Positions 8,494 through 17,328 of a DNA stretch of 48,550 nucleotides are shown here, piece by piece (positions within the stretch are counted from its first letter, which is position 1; every line of letters starts with the position of its first letter). The notes below the pieces were generated by a model. The model did no database searches. It was not told where the DNA came from and saw only the letters and a program-made list of their open reading frames with translations. The translations under genes and the position numbers were made by a program. Origin of the DNA: Fermentibacter sp964564435 (GTDB taxonomy: Bacteria > Fermentibacterota > Fermentibacteria > Fermentibacterales > Fermentibacteraceae); NCBI GenBank assembly GCA_964564435.1, contig CAZMAT010000017.1:1-48550 (forward strand), in the 5' to 3' direction.

Positions 8494-9158
8494 TAGCCTA
8501 CGCTGAGCCCGGCCACGATCATGCCGGTCTCGAGATCCAGCGGGACCGAGAACTCGAACCCGATGAGTTCTGGCACGAACATGCCGTACTCCCCCTCCGA
8601 CCCCTCGCCCTTGATGATGTAGATGCAGCCGGCCTTCAGGGCGTGGAAGAAGGTGTTCTCCACGGCATCCCAGTCCCTGTCGCCGTACTCGTCATCGGGG
8701 ATGTCCGAGAGATCGGGCCCGTATCCGGCCTCCCATCCCCCGTACACCTCCAGGTCGCTGCCCAGGAGAGTCCCGGCCTGTATCGAACCCCTGGGACTCA
8801 CGACCTGGGGGGGCATGACGTAGTTGATGCCGCCCAGGATCGAGAGAGCGCGATCGGAACCGGGATCCAGGAGCCCGTACTTGATGAACGGGCCTATGCC
8901 GTATCCCATCGCCGCGAGCCCGAGGTCTATCTCCTCGGTGGCCCCCACGGAGAACGAGAAGCCGGGATAGGAGTCCATGAAGTCCTCCCCCGTCTCCTCG
9001 GCTTCGAGCCTGTCCGCGCTGCTGAAGTAGGCGGGCATCATGACGCCCCCCCTGAAGGAGGCGCGCTCCTCCCCCAACGTCCTCGCACCCTGCATCGAGC
9101 CGTAGTAGCAGCCGCAGGACAGGGCCGCCAGCACGGCGGGCAGCGCGGATACCCTCAT
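8490..9158 (-). CDS. Predicted outer-surface lipoprotein, beta-rich, unknown function
   Basis: 222 residues. The first 17 residues (MRVSALPAVLAALSCGC) form a signal peptide ending in a cysteine that could be lipidated, although the box is not a perfect LAGC. The rest alternates glycine/aromatic beta strands (PGFSFSVGATEEIDLGLAAMGYGIGPFIKYGLL, GYGPDLSDIPDDEYGDRDW) and ends MIVAGLSVGY, an aromatic end like that of outer-membrane beta barrels. This suggests a small outer-membrane beta-barrel or porin-like protein. The start ATG has an AAGGAGG site six bases upstream. I do not recognise a named family. Confidence 0.72.
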   Translation of the reverse strand: MRVSALPAVLAALSCGCYYGSMQGARTLGEERASFRGGVMMPAYFSSADRLEAEETGEDFMDSYPGFSFSVGATEEIDLGLAAMGYGIGPFIKYGLLDPGSDRALSILGGINYVMPPQVVSPRGSIQAGTLLGSDLEVYGGWEAGYGPDLSDIPDDEYGDRDWDAVENTFFHALKAGCIYIIKGEGSEGEYGMFVPELIGFEFSVPLDLETGMIVAGLSVGY

Positions 9159-9179
9159 GCCGCCTCCTTCGTTCCGGGG

Positions 9180-9208
9180 AATGTAGCACCGGCGCGCACC
9201 CGGGTCTA
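9180..9208 (-). promoter_or_regulatory. Candidate sigma70-type promoter of the lipoprotein gene
   Basis: Reading the minus strand, TAGACC (9208-9203) and TACATT (9185-9180) are separated by 17 bases and lie 22 bases before the ATG at 9158, with the AAGGAGG ribosome site between. The -10 matches well, the -35 at four of six positions. Confidence 0.45.
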
Positions 9209-9293
9209 TCCCGGGGGAGCCTCCGGCAGCCCGTGGTTTCGTCGACGCCGGGCGTGGAACGGGGATATCTTCCGGAGAACACTGGAGGATTCC

Positions 9294-10115
9294 ATGCACG
9301 CCATCGTCCTTGTCGCACTGGTTGCGGCCCCTGTCAGGATAGCGGTCCTGGGGGACAGGACCACGGGCGGAGACGACGCGGAGGCGTTCGGACGGTGCGT
9401 TTCGCTGGCGGTTTCCATGCGCCCGGACGCGGTGATCTCCGTGGGCGACCTGATAGAGGGGCCCGGTCCGGCCGGGCTTGATTCCCAGTGGGCCGAGGTG
9501 TCGGCCCTGCTGGCCCCGCTCGTGTCGTCCGCACCCTTCTTCGCCACCCCGGGCAACCACGATGCCGCAGGTCCGGGGGGCGGGCGGGTCGCGACCCTTG
9601 CCGGGCCGGCTCCCGGCACAGGCGTGGACACCGTCATGGGCGTGCTGATCGTGTCGTGGGACACTTCAGGCGACATCGGCGACACCGGTGCCGCGCTCCG
9701 CAGCCTTGATTCCCTGTTGTCGGGGATCTCCCCCGAGAGCGCGTCGGTGCTCGTCACGCACAGGCCGTGCTGGCTCGAGGGGCAGGGGAGCACCGGTCTC
9801 GCCGGGGGGGTGAGGGCGGCGGCGGAGAGGGCCGACATCGAGGCGGTCCTTTCCGGGCACATCCACATCCTGCGCACCGAGCGCGCCGGGGGTGTCCTGT
9901 ACGTCTCGGCCGGCCCTTCGGGAGGGGCCAGCCTGCCGTCGAGCCCGACAGGCGCCACGCTGCCGCAGGTGGGCTGGCTGACGGTCGACCGCGATTCGGC
10001 CAGCTTCGTGTCGCTGCCCGAGTGCGCGGCGCTTCGAGGGGGCTTCGACTCCCCCGGTGAGGCACTTCTCCTCGGCATCCTGAGGAGGGCCGCGGCCGGA
10101 TTCCCCGCGGACTGA
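9294..10115 (+). CDS. Calcineurin-like metallophosphoesterase
   Basis: 273 residues. All metal-ligand blocks are present in order: VLGDRT near the N-terminus, SVGDLIEG, TPGNHDAAG, VLVTHRPCW and VLSGHIHI. The first motif is GDR rather than DxH, so the first metal site differs from the classical one. The N-terminus (HAIVLVALVAAP) could be a short export signal, but its length is marginal. Family members hydrolyse phosphomono- or diesters; nothing here narrows the substrate. ATG at 9294 has GGAGGA eight bases upstream. It is transcribed away from the lipoprotein gene. Confidence 0.85.
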   Translation: MHAIVLVALVAAPVRIAVLGDRTTGGDDAEAFGRCVSLAVSMRPDAVISVGDLIEGPGPAGLDSQWAEVSALLAPLVSSAPFFATPGNHDAAGPGGGRVATLAGPAPGTGVDTVMGVLIVSWDTSGDIGDTGAALRSLDSLLSGISPESASVLVTHRPCWLEGQGSTGLAGGVRAAAERADIEAVLSGHIHILRTERAGGVLYVSAGPSGGASLPSSPTGATLPQVGWLTVDRDSASFVSLPECAALRGGFDSPGEALLLGILRRAAAGFPAD

Positions 10116-10193
10116 TCGGCGGGGGCCCACCGGCCCATATTCCACCGGCCGGCGCCTCATGCCGGCCCGCGCACCGGTCGACGGGAGGACGGA

Positions 10194-10841
10194 ATGCCTG
10201 AGAGAGCGCTGATCGTGCTGTCGGGATGCGGGAACAGGGACGGCTCCGAGATCCACGAGACTGTCTGCGCCCTGCTCGCGCTGCGCCAGTCGGGCTTCGA
10301 GGCCGTGTTCGCGGCTCCCGACATCGAGCAGTCGGCAACCGTCAACCATCTCACGGGTGCGGCCGCCGGGTCACGAAGGGTCCTCGACGAAGCGGCGAGG
10401 ATGGCCAGGGGCCGGATACGCCCCCTGAGCTCCTTCCAGCCTCCGGATTTCGACCTGGTGGTCATCCCGGGAGGGATGGGCGCGGCGACCACCCTGTGCC
10501 GCGTGGCGGACGACGGGGCGTCCGGCTGGGTGGAGCCGTCGGTCGCATCCCTGGTCACCGGCGCCAGGAAGGCCGGCCGGCCAATCGGCGCCATGTGCAT
10601 AGCCCCCATGATCCTCGCCGTGTGCCTGCCGGGGGTCACCATCACGCTGGGCTCGGAGTGCGGGGATGCCGCGCGTGCCCGCGCCCTGGGAGCCAGCACC
10701 GTCGAGTGCCCGGCTTCCGATGCGGTGACCGACCCGGTCTTCAGGGTCGTCACGACCCCCGCCTACATGGTTGCGAAAGGGATCGAGGAGGTCTACCTCG
10801 GAGCCGCCCGGATGGTCGAGGAGCTGGGGGGCCTCCTCTGA
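10194..10841 (+). CDS. elbB: ElbB-like DJ-1/PfpI-superfamily protein
   Basis: 215 residues, nearly the size of E. coli ElbB. It begins ALIVLSGCGNRDGSEIHE, then APDIEQSATVNHLTG and VIPGGMGAATTL, with the nucleophile elbow in PIGAMCIAPMIL. These segments match the ElbB branch of the DJ-1 family, which has been linked to isoprenoid biosynthesis and to glyoxalase activity; the biological role remains poorly fixed. ATG at 10194 has GGGAGGAC upstream. Its TGA overlaps the candidate start of the next membrane protein. Confidence 0.87.
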   Translation: MPERALIVLSGCGNRDGSEIHETVCALLALRQSGFEAVFAAPDIEQSATVNHLTGAAAGSRRVLDEAARMARGRIRPLSSFQPPDFDLVVIPGGMGAATTLCRVADDGASGWVEPSVASLVTGARKAGRPIGAMCIAPMILAVCLPGVTITLGSECGDAARARALGASTVECPASDAVTDPVFRVVTTPAYMVAKGIEEVYLGAARMVEELGGLL

Positions 10842-12307
10842 AGAACCCTGTCGGCGCCTTCACACCCTTCGCCGCAGGGGCGGCCTGGGCGGCCCTGCTC
10901 TTCCTGCTCCCCCGCGGATATGCAATAGACGACACCTACATCCACCTCCAGTACGCCCGGAACCTCGCCGAGGGCGAGGGCCTGCGCTTCTCCGCGGGCA
11001 CCCCCCCGGTCTATGCATGCAGCAGCCCTGCCTGGGCGTTCCTCCTGTCCCTCCCCTTCCATGCCGGGCTCGGCGGACCCGTATCGGCCAGGCTCCTCTC
11101 GTCGATCTCGGCGGGAGCGGCCGCCGTCCTGGCCTGGGCGGCCGCCGGGCGGATCGCCGGGAACGGGGGCAGGAGCGCTCCGGCGGCAGCCATGATCTTC
11201 TGCATGGCCGATCCCTGGATTACCCGCTGGGGAGCCTCGGGGATGGAGGCCTCCCTGGCCGCGGCGGTGGCGGCGGCCTGGCTCCTGACGATGCTCTCAC
11301 GCTCCGTGAGGCCATCCGCATCGGGCGCCCTGGCCGGGCTGGCCTTCCTCGTCAGGCCCGAGCTCGCGATCCTCGGACCCCTGGGCCTCCTCCGCAGCGA
11401 GTACAGGACCAGCCTCCGCCGGACCACGCTGCTGATCCTGCCCTGGGGGGCGGTCGTATCCGCCTGGAGCCTCTTCGCCCTCTCCTACTTCGGCAGGGCC
11501 GTCCCCGAAGCCGTATCGGCCAAGGCCAGCACCGTTCCGATCCTCTCCTATCTGGCATCGGAGCTGCCTCGTCTGGCCGGATCGCTCGCCGTCTCCTGCG
11601 GGCCCCTCGCCGCTGCCGCCATCTTCGCCGTCGTGCGCGGGAAGGGGCCCTCTCCGGAGGGATCGGTGCGGAGGACGGGAGGCATCTCCCTCGCAGTCCT
11701 CCCCGCGGTGATCCTGGCTGTCATGCTGCTCGCGGGCGGGGCTCCGGCGACCACGCGCTACATGGTCCCCGTGATGCCCCTGCTGTTCGCCGGGCTGGCG
11801 TCCGCGGCCTTCGGCCCGGGAGCCTTGCCGCGCCGGGGCGCCGGGGCCGCCTCTGTACTCACGCTTGCCCTTCAGATCTGGTTCTCGGCTTCGGTCGTCT
11901 GGCCCCACATGGCCGTCGCGGCGGCCAACATGGGGATCTACGGCGAGGTGGCGTCGGGGCTCGACTCCCTCACCCCTCCGGGATCGCTGGTCGCGGTGCA
12001 GGAGATAGGGGTCTTCGGGTACGAGGGGCACAGGCGCCTCCTCGACCTCGGCGGCCTGGTGACGCCCGGGGCCCGGTCCGGGTACCCGGGGCTCGACACC
12101 GACGCAATGGCTTCGGTCTCGTACCTGAGGGACCGCGGGGTCACCCACATCCTCGATCCGCACGGGGCCGTCGCCCGGCTGGCAGGCTCGGAGGACCGCC
12201 TGGGCGTAGCGTTCGAACCTCTCGGTTCCTGGGTCTTCCCAGGGGGTACGTCCCTGTCGGGCGGCGAGACCTACACCCGTGTCCTCTACAGGCTGGACTG
12301 GAGATGA
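10838..12307 (+). CDS. GT-C-type integral membrane glycosyltransferase (mannosyltransferase-like)
   Basis: 489 residues from the proposed start. An N-terminal helix precedes a first periplasmic loop with AIDDTYIHLQYARNLAEGEGLRFSAG from about residue 28, the acidic DD motif and signature loop of lipid-linked GT-C transferases; about nine to eleven helices follow, and a soluble C-terminal region has DRGVTHILDP. It would transfer a sugar from a polyprenyl-phosphate donor outside the inner membrane. No ATG, GTG or TTG lies near the beginning in this frame; CTG at 10838, overlapping the upstream TGA and preceded by GGGGGG, is the best supported start. The gene overlaps the next glycosyltransferase by ATGA. 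Confidence 0.78.
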   Translation: MKNPVGAFTPFAAGAAWAALLFLLPRGYAIDDTYIHLQYARNLAEGEGLRFSAGTPPVYACSSPAWAFLLSLPFHAGLGGPVSARLLSSISAGAAAVLAWAAAGRIAGNGGRSAPAAAMIFCMADPWITRWGASGMEASLAAAVAAAWLLTMLSRSVRPSASGALAGLAFLVRPELAILGPLGLLRSEYRTSLRRTTLLILPWGAVVSAWSLFALSYFGRAVPEAVSAKASTVPILSYLASELPRLAGSLAVSCGPLAAAAIFAVVRGKGPSPEGSVRRTGGISLAVLPAVILAVMLLAGGAPATTRYMVPVMPLLFAGLASAAFGPGALPRRGAGAASVLTLALQIWFSASVVWPHMAVAAANMGIYGEVASGLDSLTPPGSLVAVQEIGVFGYEGHRRLLDLGGLVTPGARSGYPGLDTDAMASVSYLRDRGVTHILDPHGAVARLAGSEDRLGVAFEPLGSWVFPGGTSLSGGETYTRVLYRLDWR

Positions 12308-13314
12308 GCACCCGCGCGCCGGTCACGGTGATCGTCCCCAACTACGAGGGCAGGGAGCTGCTCGCGAGATGCCTCCCCTCCATCCTCTCCCAGGAACCCG
12401 CCCCGGCCGAGGTCCTGGTGGTCGACAACGGCTCGACGGACGGTTCGCAGGGGATGGTCGGGCGCGACTTCCCTTCCGTCAGGCTGATCGCGCTCGGTTC
12501 CAACCTGGGGTTCGCACGGGCCAACAACATCGCGGCTGCCGAGGCTTCGAACCCTCTCCTCGCGCTGGTCAACAACGACTGCGTGGCCGCACCGGGATGG
12601 CTGGAGGCCCTTGTAGGCGCGGCGGGTGGACCAGGGGACGGGATCGGCGCCGTCACCAGCTCCATGAGGAACTCGCGCGACCCCGGACTGATCGATTCGG
12701 CCGGAGGCGAGACCGACCATATGTGCTTCGCCAGGGACAGGGGGGCCGGCCGCCCGGCCTCGGAATTCGCAAGCCGCACGGAGGTGCCGTTCCCGTGCGC
12801 GGGCGCCTGCCTCGTCCGCCGTGACGCCCTCGAGGACGGCAAAACGCTGTTCTGGGAGCGGCTGGTCTTCTACATGGAGGACGTCGACCTGGGATTCAGG
12901 CTCCACGCGGGGGGATGGCGCGTGCTGTACGAACCGGACGCGGTGATAGCCCACGAGCACTCCGCAACCGGGTCGAGGAATCCCCTGGGCAAGGAGATCA
13001 ACTGCGTCCGCAACCGACTGCTGGTCCTGAGGCGGCACCTGCCCGCCGGCCTGTTCCGCTCGATGCTGCCGCTGATGCTGGCCTACCAGGCCGTCTGGGC
13101 GCTCTCGGCAGCCCTAGCCCTGCGCGGGCGCCAGCTCAGGGCGCTGGCGGAGGGTACGGCCATGGGGCTTTCGTGGCGGGTGGACGGGATGCGGCCGCCT
13201 TCGGGGCACCTTCTCCTGTCGCGGTTCGCGACCCCGCCCGGCGGAGGGCGGTTGAAGCGCGCGGCCCAGGGGATGGCGGAAAGGCTCGTGGGGGATTACT
13301 GCCGGAGGGCCTGA
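12304..13314 (+). CDS. Rhamnosyltransferase-like family 2 glycosyltransferase
   Basis: 336 residues. The GT-A domain opens with VTVIVPNYEGRELLARCL, has the LVVDNGSTDGS site, SNLGFARANNIA, and LVNNDCV as the DxD-equivalent (NND). FYMEDVDLGFRLHAGGWRVLYEPDA carries the ED..GFR catalytic block, and AHEHSATG follows. A hydrophobic stretch near 240-262 may sit in the membrane surface. This set is typical of WbbL/RfbN-like enzymes adding rhamnose or similar sugars to lipid-linked glycans. Coupled by overlap to the GT-C gene upstream; its 3' end overlaps the convergent glycosyltransferase by 19 bases. Confidence 0.9.
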   Translation: MSTRAPVTVIVPNYEGRELLARCLPSILSQEPAPAEVLVVDNGSTDGSQGMVGRDFPSVRLIALGSNLGFARANNIAAAEASNPLLALVNNDCVAAPGWLEALVGAAGGPGDGIGAVTSSMRNSRDPGLIDSAGGETDHMCFARDRGAGRPASEFASRTEVPFPCAGACLVRRDALEDGKTLFWERLVFYMEDVDLGFRLHAGGWRVLYEPDAVIAHEHSATGSRNPLGKEINCVRNRLLVLRRHLPAGLFRSMLPLMLAYQAVWALSAALALRGRQLRALAEGTAMGLSWRVDGMRPPSGHLLLSRFATPPGGGRLKRAAQGMAERLVGDYCRRA

Positions 13315-14570
13315 GCCTTCCTGGTGCGGATCCCCAGGGCCCTGCGCAGGGCCGTGGACAACCCGAACACCCCCGCCAGATCCCGGAACAGGAAGATGCG
13401 ATAGGCGACGGAGCCGAACCTCGGGACCGACGCCTTCCCGAACGGTGCGGAAAGCGTCCTGGCGGGGCAGCCGACCCATTGCAGGTAGGGGGCGAAGTTC
13501 TCCCGCAGGGACCCTGGACCGAGACGCCATCTCTCCTGGGCTTCGGAGATGCGGCATGAGAGCCCGGGATCGGCAGCCAGCCGCAGGATCGCGCCGGCCA
13601 TGGCTCCGGGATCGCGCTGGGGCACCACCAGGCCCAGTCCGTGCGACTCGACCTCGGCGGCCACCTCCGACCCGGCGGTGCACACGACGGGGATCCCCCG
13701 GGCGATCCAGTCCAGGGCCCTCGTGCGCGCGCCGAGCTCTGTCTCGAGCCCCGGCAGGTCGGCGAAGACGGCTGCGGACGCCCCTTCCAGGACCTCCGCG
13801 AGCCCGGGTCCGGGCAGCCATCCCGCCAGGCGGAAGCGGTCCCTCATGGGTGACGATCCGGCGAGCGCCGAGAACTCCGACCACCCTCCGCCGGAATGGG
13901 GCGTGAGCCCTCCCGTGGCTGTGAAGGAGATCCTCCCGTCCTCCTTCATGGCCCCTTCCAGAGCCCTGAACAGCGTTTCGTGGTCGAACCAGGTGTTGAA
14001 GGAGCCGGTCGAGACCACCGGGAAGCATCCCGCCGGGGCCTGCCTGCGCGGGCTGCCAGCCGGGCGGGGCATGGCGCAGTGCGGTATCGCGTGCACGGGA
14101 GGCGCCGCCAGTGCGGCGGCCCCTATGCGGCCGGAGATCAGGAGCTCGCCCAGCACGGCCAGCCTCTGCCGCGAGGTCGGGGTCGAGAAGGCATCCCCGG
14201 CCGCCAGGAGCGCGGATTCGAGGCTCGAGATCCGCACGGCATGCATCCGCCTCGTCACAGGGTCGTCCGATGCGCAGACCACTTCGGACGTGTGGGAGCC
14301 GTTGATGTCGATCCAGAGGGGGCAGTCGGAGCCGGCAAGAGCCGCCGCCTCGGCCGGATAGGGGCTGATGGCGGTGACAGAGTCGAAACGGTCCCCCGCG
14401 AGCAGGCTCCTGAGCTTCGATGCCCCGGCCTGTCCGGCTCCCGATACCTCTGTGACCTCGTGGCCCGCCCCCTCGAGGGCCGCGAGGAACCTGGAGGTTC
14501 GCGCCGCGCAGGCTCCCTCGCCGGAATGCTCCGATCCTCCCGGGCATCCCGCGAGCAGCACCCTGGACAT
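13296..14570 (-). CDS. Glycosyltransferase, GT-B fold (group 1-like)
   Basis: 424 residues. The N-terminal Rossmann half starts RVLLAGCPGGSEHSGEGACAARTSRFLAALEGAGHEVTEVSG, and the C-terminal half has VVSTGSFNTWFDHETLFRALEGA, a VFADLPGLETELGARTRALDWIARGIPVVCT segment equivalent to the nucleotide-sugar site, and LGLVVPQRDPGAMAGAI. The classical EX7E of GT4 is degenerate, so this is a divergent family member; PGLETELG..R may take its place. It is translated five bases after the upstream GT4 gene and must act on the same glycan. Substrates unknown. Confidence 0.8.
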   Translation of the reverse strand: MSRVLLAGCPGGSEHSGEGACAARTSRFLAALEGAGHEVTEVSGAGQAGASKLRSLLAGDRFDSVTAISPYPAEAAALAGSDCPLWIDINGSHTSEVVCASDDPVTRRMHAVRISSLESALLAAGDAFSTPTSRQRLAVLGELLISGRIGAAALAAPPVHAIPHCAMPRPAGSPRRQAPAGCFPVVSTGSFNTWFDHETLFRALEGAMKEDGRISFTATGGLTPHSGGGWSEFSALAGSSPMRDRFRLAGWLPGPGLAEVLEGASAAVFADLPGLETELGARTRALDWIARGIPVVCTAGSEVAAEVESHGLGLVVPQRDPGAMAGAILRLAADPGLSCRISEAQERWRLGPGSLRENFAPYLQWVGCPARTLSAPFGKASVPRFGSVAYRIFLFRDLAGVFGLSTALRRALGIRTRKAQALRQ

Positions 14571-14575
14571 GCCGG

Positions 14576-15670
14576 TCAGGCCCCGGTCACTGTCCGGAAG
14601 GCCTTCATCGTGGCTTCCGCACAGTTCGCCCACGTGTACGCACCGAGGATCCTGCGCCTCTCCACGAGCTGTTCCTCCGGTACTCCCCTGTCCATGCAGA
14701 GCTTCACGGCGGTGGCGATCGAAACCGGGTCGGAGGGATCGAACAGGTCGCAGGCGGAGGAGAAAATCTCGCGGATCGAGGCCCTCCCTGATGCCGCCAC
14801 GGGCAGGCCGTAGGAGAAGGCCTCGGGCAGAGTGAAGCCGAAACCCTCGTAGACGGCGGCGTGCACCAGGATGGATGCGCCCGAGTACAGCTCGGCAAGC
14901 CTCCGCTCCGTCACGTACCCTTCGAATCGCACGCTCCCGGCTATGCCCAGGCGCGCGGGGATGTCCCTTATCTCGCCTGCGCGGAATCCGTCCGCACCGG
15001 CCACCACGAGGTTCGGGAGGTCGCCCTGGCCGGCCTCCCGCTCGAGCATAGCCCAGGCTTCGAAAACCCGCCCCAGGTTCTTCCTGGGTTCGACGAGTCC
15101 GACCATGAGGACATGGCCGCCTCCGGGGGGCTTCCTGCCCGGATCTGAAAGCGGGGGGAGATGGTCGACGCCGGGAGGCGTGAGGAAGACGCGCCCCTCG
15201 GCGAGCGGGAAGATTCCGAGCAGGTCGTCCATCGTGGTGCGGGAGTTGACCAGCAGGCAGTCGGCGCATCCCGCGGCATCCGATATCCGGGCCCTCCAGG
15301 CCGCCGTGTCGCCGGCCTCTTTCATCTCCGGGTGGAGGAAGGGCCCCAGGTCGTGGATCATGGTCGACCTCTTCGTCCTGCCTCCGTGGATGCTCGGCAC
15401 GGTGCTCCCGAAGGAATGCACCAGGTCGACTCCGTCCAGGGCGGAGAACACGCCGGGGCCTATCCGGGAGGAGATCCTGCCGGGACGGTGCAGTACGCGG
15501 ACAGGCCCGGTACCGATCCCGAGCCTCTTCCATGCCGCCAGGCGCCCCGACTCTATCCACACCGTCGGTTTCTCGCCGGAGTCCGCGAGGCTGCGCGAGA
15601 GCTCTATGCCGTAGCGGCCGATGCCCGTGGGACGGGACGGGTCGAAGTCGACCTGGAGCGCGAGGTTCAA
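14576..15670 (-). CDS. Group 1 (GT4) glycosyltransferase
   Basis: 364 residues. The N-terminus has QVDFDPSRPTGIGRYGIELSRSL, the glycine-rich acceptor loop; the C-terminal domain has LMVGLVEPRKNL, FEGYVTERRLAELY and YEGFGFTLPEAFSYGLPVAAS with the EX7E pair. It is a retaining transferase using a nucleotide sugar, comparable to mannosyl- and glucosyltransferases of O-antigen clusters. The TTG start at 15670 is preceded by GAGAGGCGCA and lies 16 bases after the DUF554 stop, so it is in one transcript with DUF554 and the SagB-type gene. Confidence 0.9.
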   Translation of the reverse strand: MNLALQVDFDPSRPTGIGRYGIELSRSLADSGEKPTVWIESGRLAAWKRLGIGTGPVRVLHRPGRISSRIGPGVFSALDGVDLVHSFGSTVPSIHGGRTKRSTMIHDLGPFLHPEMKEAGDTAAWRARISDAAGCADCLLVNSRTTMDDLLGIFPLAEGRVFLTPPGVDHLPPLSDPGRKPPGGGHVLMVGLVEPRKNLGRVFEAWAMLEREAGQGDLPNLVVAGADGFRAGEIRDIPARLGIAGSVRFEGYVTERRLAELYSGASILVHAAVYEGFGFTLPEAFSYGLPVAASGRASIREIFSSACDLFDPSDPVSIATAVKLCMDRGVPEEQLVERRRILGAYTWANCAEATMKAFRTVTGA

Positions 15671-15686
15671 ATGCGCCTCTCCGCGC

Positions 15687-16370
15687 TCATCCCGCGATCC
15701 ATCCCGCTGCGAGCGCCAGCGGGAGGGCGGGCAGCATGTTCGCCACCTCGATCTTCCTGATCCCGAGTATGTCGATGCCCAGACCCACCAGGATCACACC
15801 GCCCGCCGCCGACATCTCGGATACCGGGCCGGCAGGGATGGACGCGCCGAAGAGCGATGCCGCCAGAGTCAGCCCGCCCTGGTACAGCACCAGCGGCACT
15901 ATCGAGAGCACCACTCCGAACCCGAGGGCGGAAGCCAGCATGAGCGCGGCGAATCCGTCCATGACGGCCTTGGCCAGGAGCAGTTCCGAAGAGCCTCCCA
16001 GACCCTCCTCCAGAGAGCCGACGACGGTCATGGAACCCATGCAGAAGAGGAGGAACGCCGTGGTCATGCCCTGGGCGAAGGTGGCCGAGGAGAGGCCCGC
16101 CCTGTTCCTGATCCTCTCCCCCAGGCGCAGGAGCCGGGCTTCCAGCCCGAGGGCCTCCCCGGCGATGGAGCCAGCTATGCAGGAGATCGCGAGTATGAGG
16201 AAGCTGCCGGTCTCGAGGGCCATGGAGACCCCCATGACGAGCGTGAAGAGCCCTATAGCCCGGAAGGCGGCGGGAGAGAGCCTGGCCGGCAGCCTGGACC
16301 CGGCGAGGCACCCGAGGATGCCTCCGGCCGCGACCGTCGCGGCGTTCACCGCCGTTCCGAGGAAGAGCAT
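15687..16370 (-). CDS. DUF554 (YdfK-like) membrane protein
   Basis: 227 residues, six to seven hydrophobic segments. It begins with the family signature GTAVNAATVAAGGILGCLAGSRLP, followed by a glycine-rich membrane core (FTLVMGVSMALE, ISCIAGSIAGEALGLE) and an internal FLLFCMGSMTVVGSLEEGL motif. Members of this family have a duplicated membrane fold; their function is unknown, transport being the usual guess. ATG at 16370 shares one base with the stop of the SagB-type gene (TGATG), a tight coupling that makes a functional link worth considering. Confidence 0.9.
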   Translation of the reverse strand: MLFLGTAVNAATVAAGGILGCLAGSRLPARLSPAAFRAIGLFTLVMGVSMALETGSFLILAISCIAGSIAGEALGLEARLLRLGERIRNRAGLSSATFAQGMTTAFLLFCMGSMTVVGSLEEGLGGSSELLLAKAVMDGFAALMLASALGFGVVLSIVPLVLYQGGLTLAASLFGASIPAGPVSEMSAAGGVILVGLGIDILGIRKIEVANMLPALPLALAAGWIAG

Positions 16371-17116
16371 CAGCCCCTGCGCCTCCCGACGGGGGCCATG
16401 TAGACGGTCGTCTCGCTCCGGCCGTCGAGGCCCAGCATGCGGTCCGACTCGTCCTGCAGGTATGCCCCGATGGCGCAGGTCCCCAGCCCGAGATGCTCGC
16501 AGGCCAGGTAGAGGTTCTCGCAGGCGTGGCCGGCATCGAGGAGGACAAGCTTCGGCGCGGCAGGGCCGTATCTCCACGAACTCCGCGCCGGGACGGCGGC
16601 CCAGATCACCAGGACGGGGGCCGAGGCGGCGAAGGCCTGGCCGTTGCAGGCTTCGAGCAGCTTCTCCTTCCCGGGATGGGCTGCCTTGCGCCAGAGCGAG
16701 TGGCCGTCCGGAAGATAGACGTAGAGCCCGGGCTCGATGCCTGCGATGCGGGAGACCACGACGTACGTGTCGAGGGGATGCCTCGCCCCGCCCGAAGGGG
16801 AGGTGCGGAAGCCGGCCTGGTTCGCCAGCGGCTTCAGGAGCCCCTGGGCGGCCCAGAGCAGGAAGGAGAGCTCTCCGATCGAGAGATCCCCTGCGGAATA
16901 GCTGCGCCGGCTCCTCCTGTCCGAGAGCATCCGGCCGAGAGAGGGGCCGGCATGATCGGAATCCGCGGGAGGCAGTTCGATGATCTCCGCGTCCGCGGGA
17001 GGTACGGGCTGTGCTGGCGGGGCCGGGATCCCCCTGTCCTGATCCGATTCGAAGCCTTCCACTTCGTCCCATCTGCTGTGCAGAAGCACTGCTGCATCCA
17101 TCGCTCCGTCTCCCAT
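16370..17116 (-). CDS. SagB/ThcOx-type nitroreductase-family oxidoreductase
   Basis: 248 residues. After an N-terminal segment LLHSRWDEVEGFE comes RRSRRSYSAGDLSIGELSFLLWAAQGL, the FMN-binding start of SagB-type nitroreductases, then RTSPSGGARHPLDTYVVV, GLYVYLPDGHSL, and HACENLYLACEHLGLGTCAIGAY. Characterised SagB proteins oxidise azolines to thiazoles or oxazoles on peptides, but many family members stand alone and have no known substrate. No cyclodehydratase or precursor peptide is seen here. I chose ATG at 17116 (AAGGA upstream); an in-frame ATG at 17236 would add 40 residues but lacks a ribosome site. Confidence 0.84.
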   Translation of the reverse strand: MGDGAMDAAVLLHSRWDEVEGFESDQDRGIPAPPAQPVPPADAEIIELPPADSDHAGPSLGRMLSDRRSRRSYSAGDLSIGELSFLLWAAQGLLKPLANQAGFRTSPSGGARHPLDTYVVVSRIAGIEPGLYVYLPDGHSLWRKAAHPGKEKLLEACNGQAFAASAPVLVIWAAVPARSSWRYGPAAPKLVLLDAGHACENLYLACEHLGLGTCAIGAYLQDESDRMLGLDGRSETTVYMAPVGRRRG

Positions 17117-17328
17117 GGGGTCCTTCCCTGCCGGATGCCGGCTGTGGAGTGTTTCCTGGATCGTGCGTTCGTCCATATCAACCGGCATGGCGCCGGTCAA
17201 GATCGTCCAGCCGGGGTACCCGGGGTCCGGGGTCATGTCCGGCGGATATCAGAGAGGGGGAGAGGCTTCCGGCTCGCCGGGGTGTCAGCATCCTGACGAT
17301 TCGTCGACTATTCGACTCCGCACGGGGA

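Noticed and set aside
16370..17236. Longer start (ATG 17236) for the SagB-type gene
   Set aside because: No ribosome site at 17236, 17188 or 17176; AAGGA precedes ATG 17116 and the family-like sequence begins just after it.
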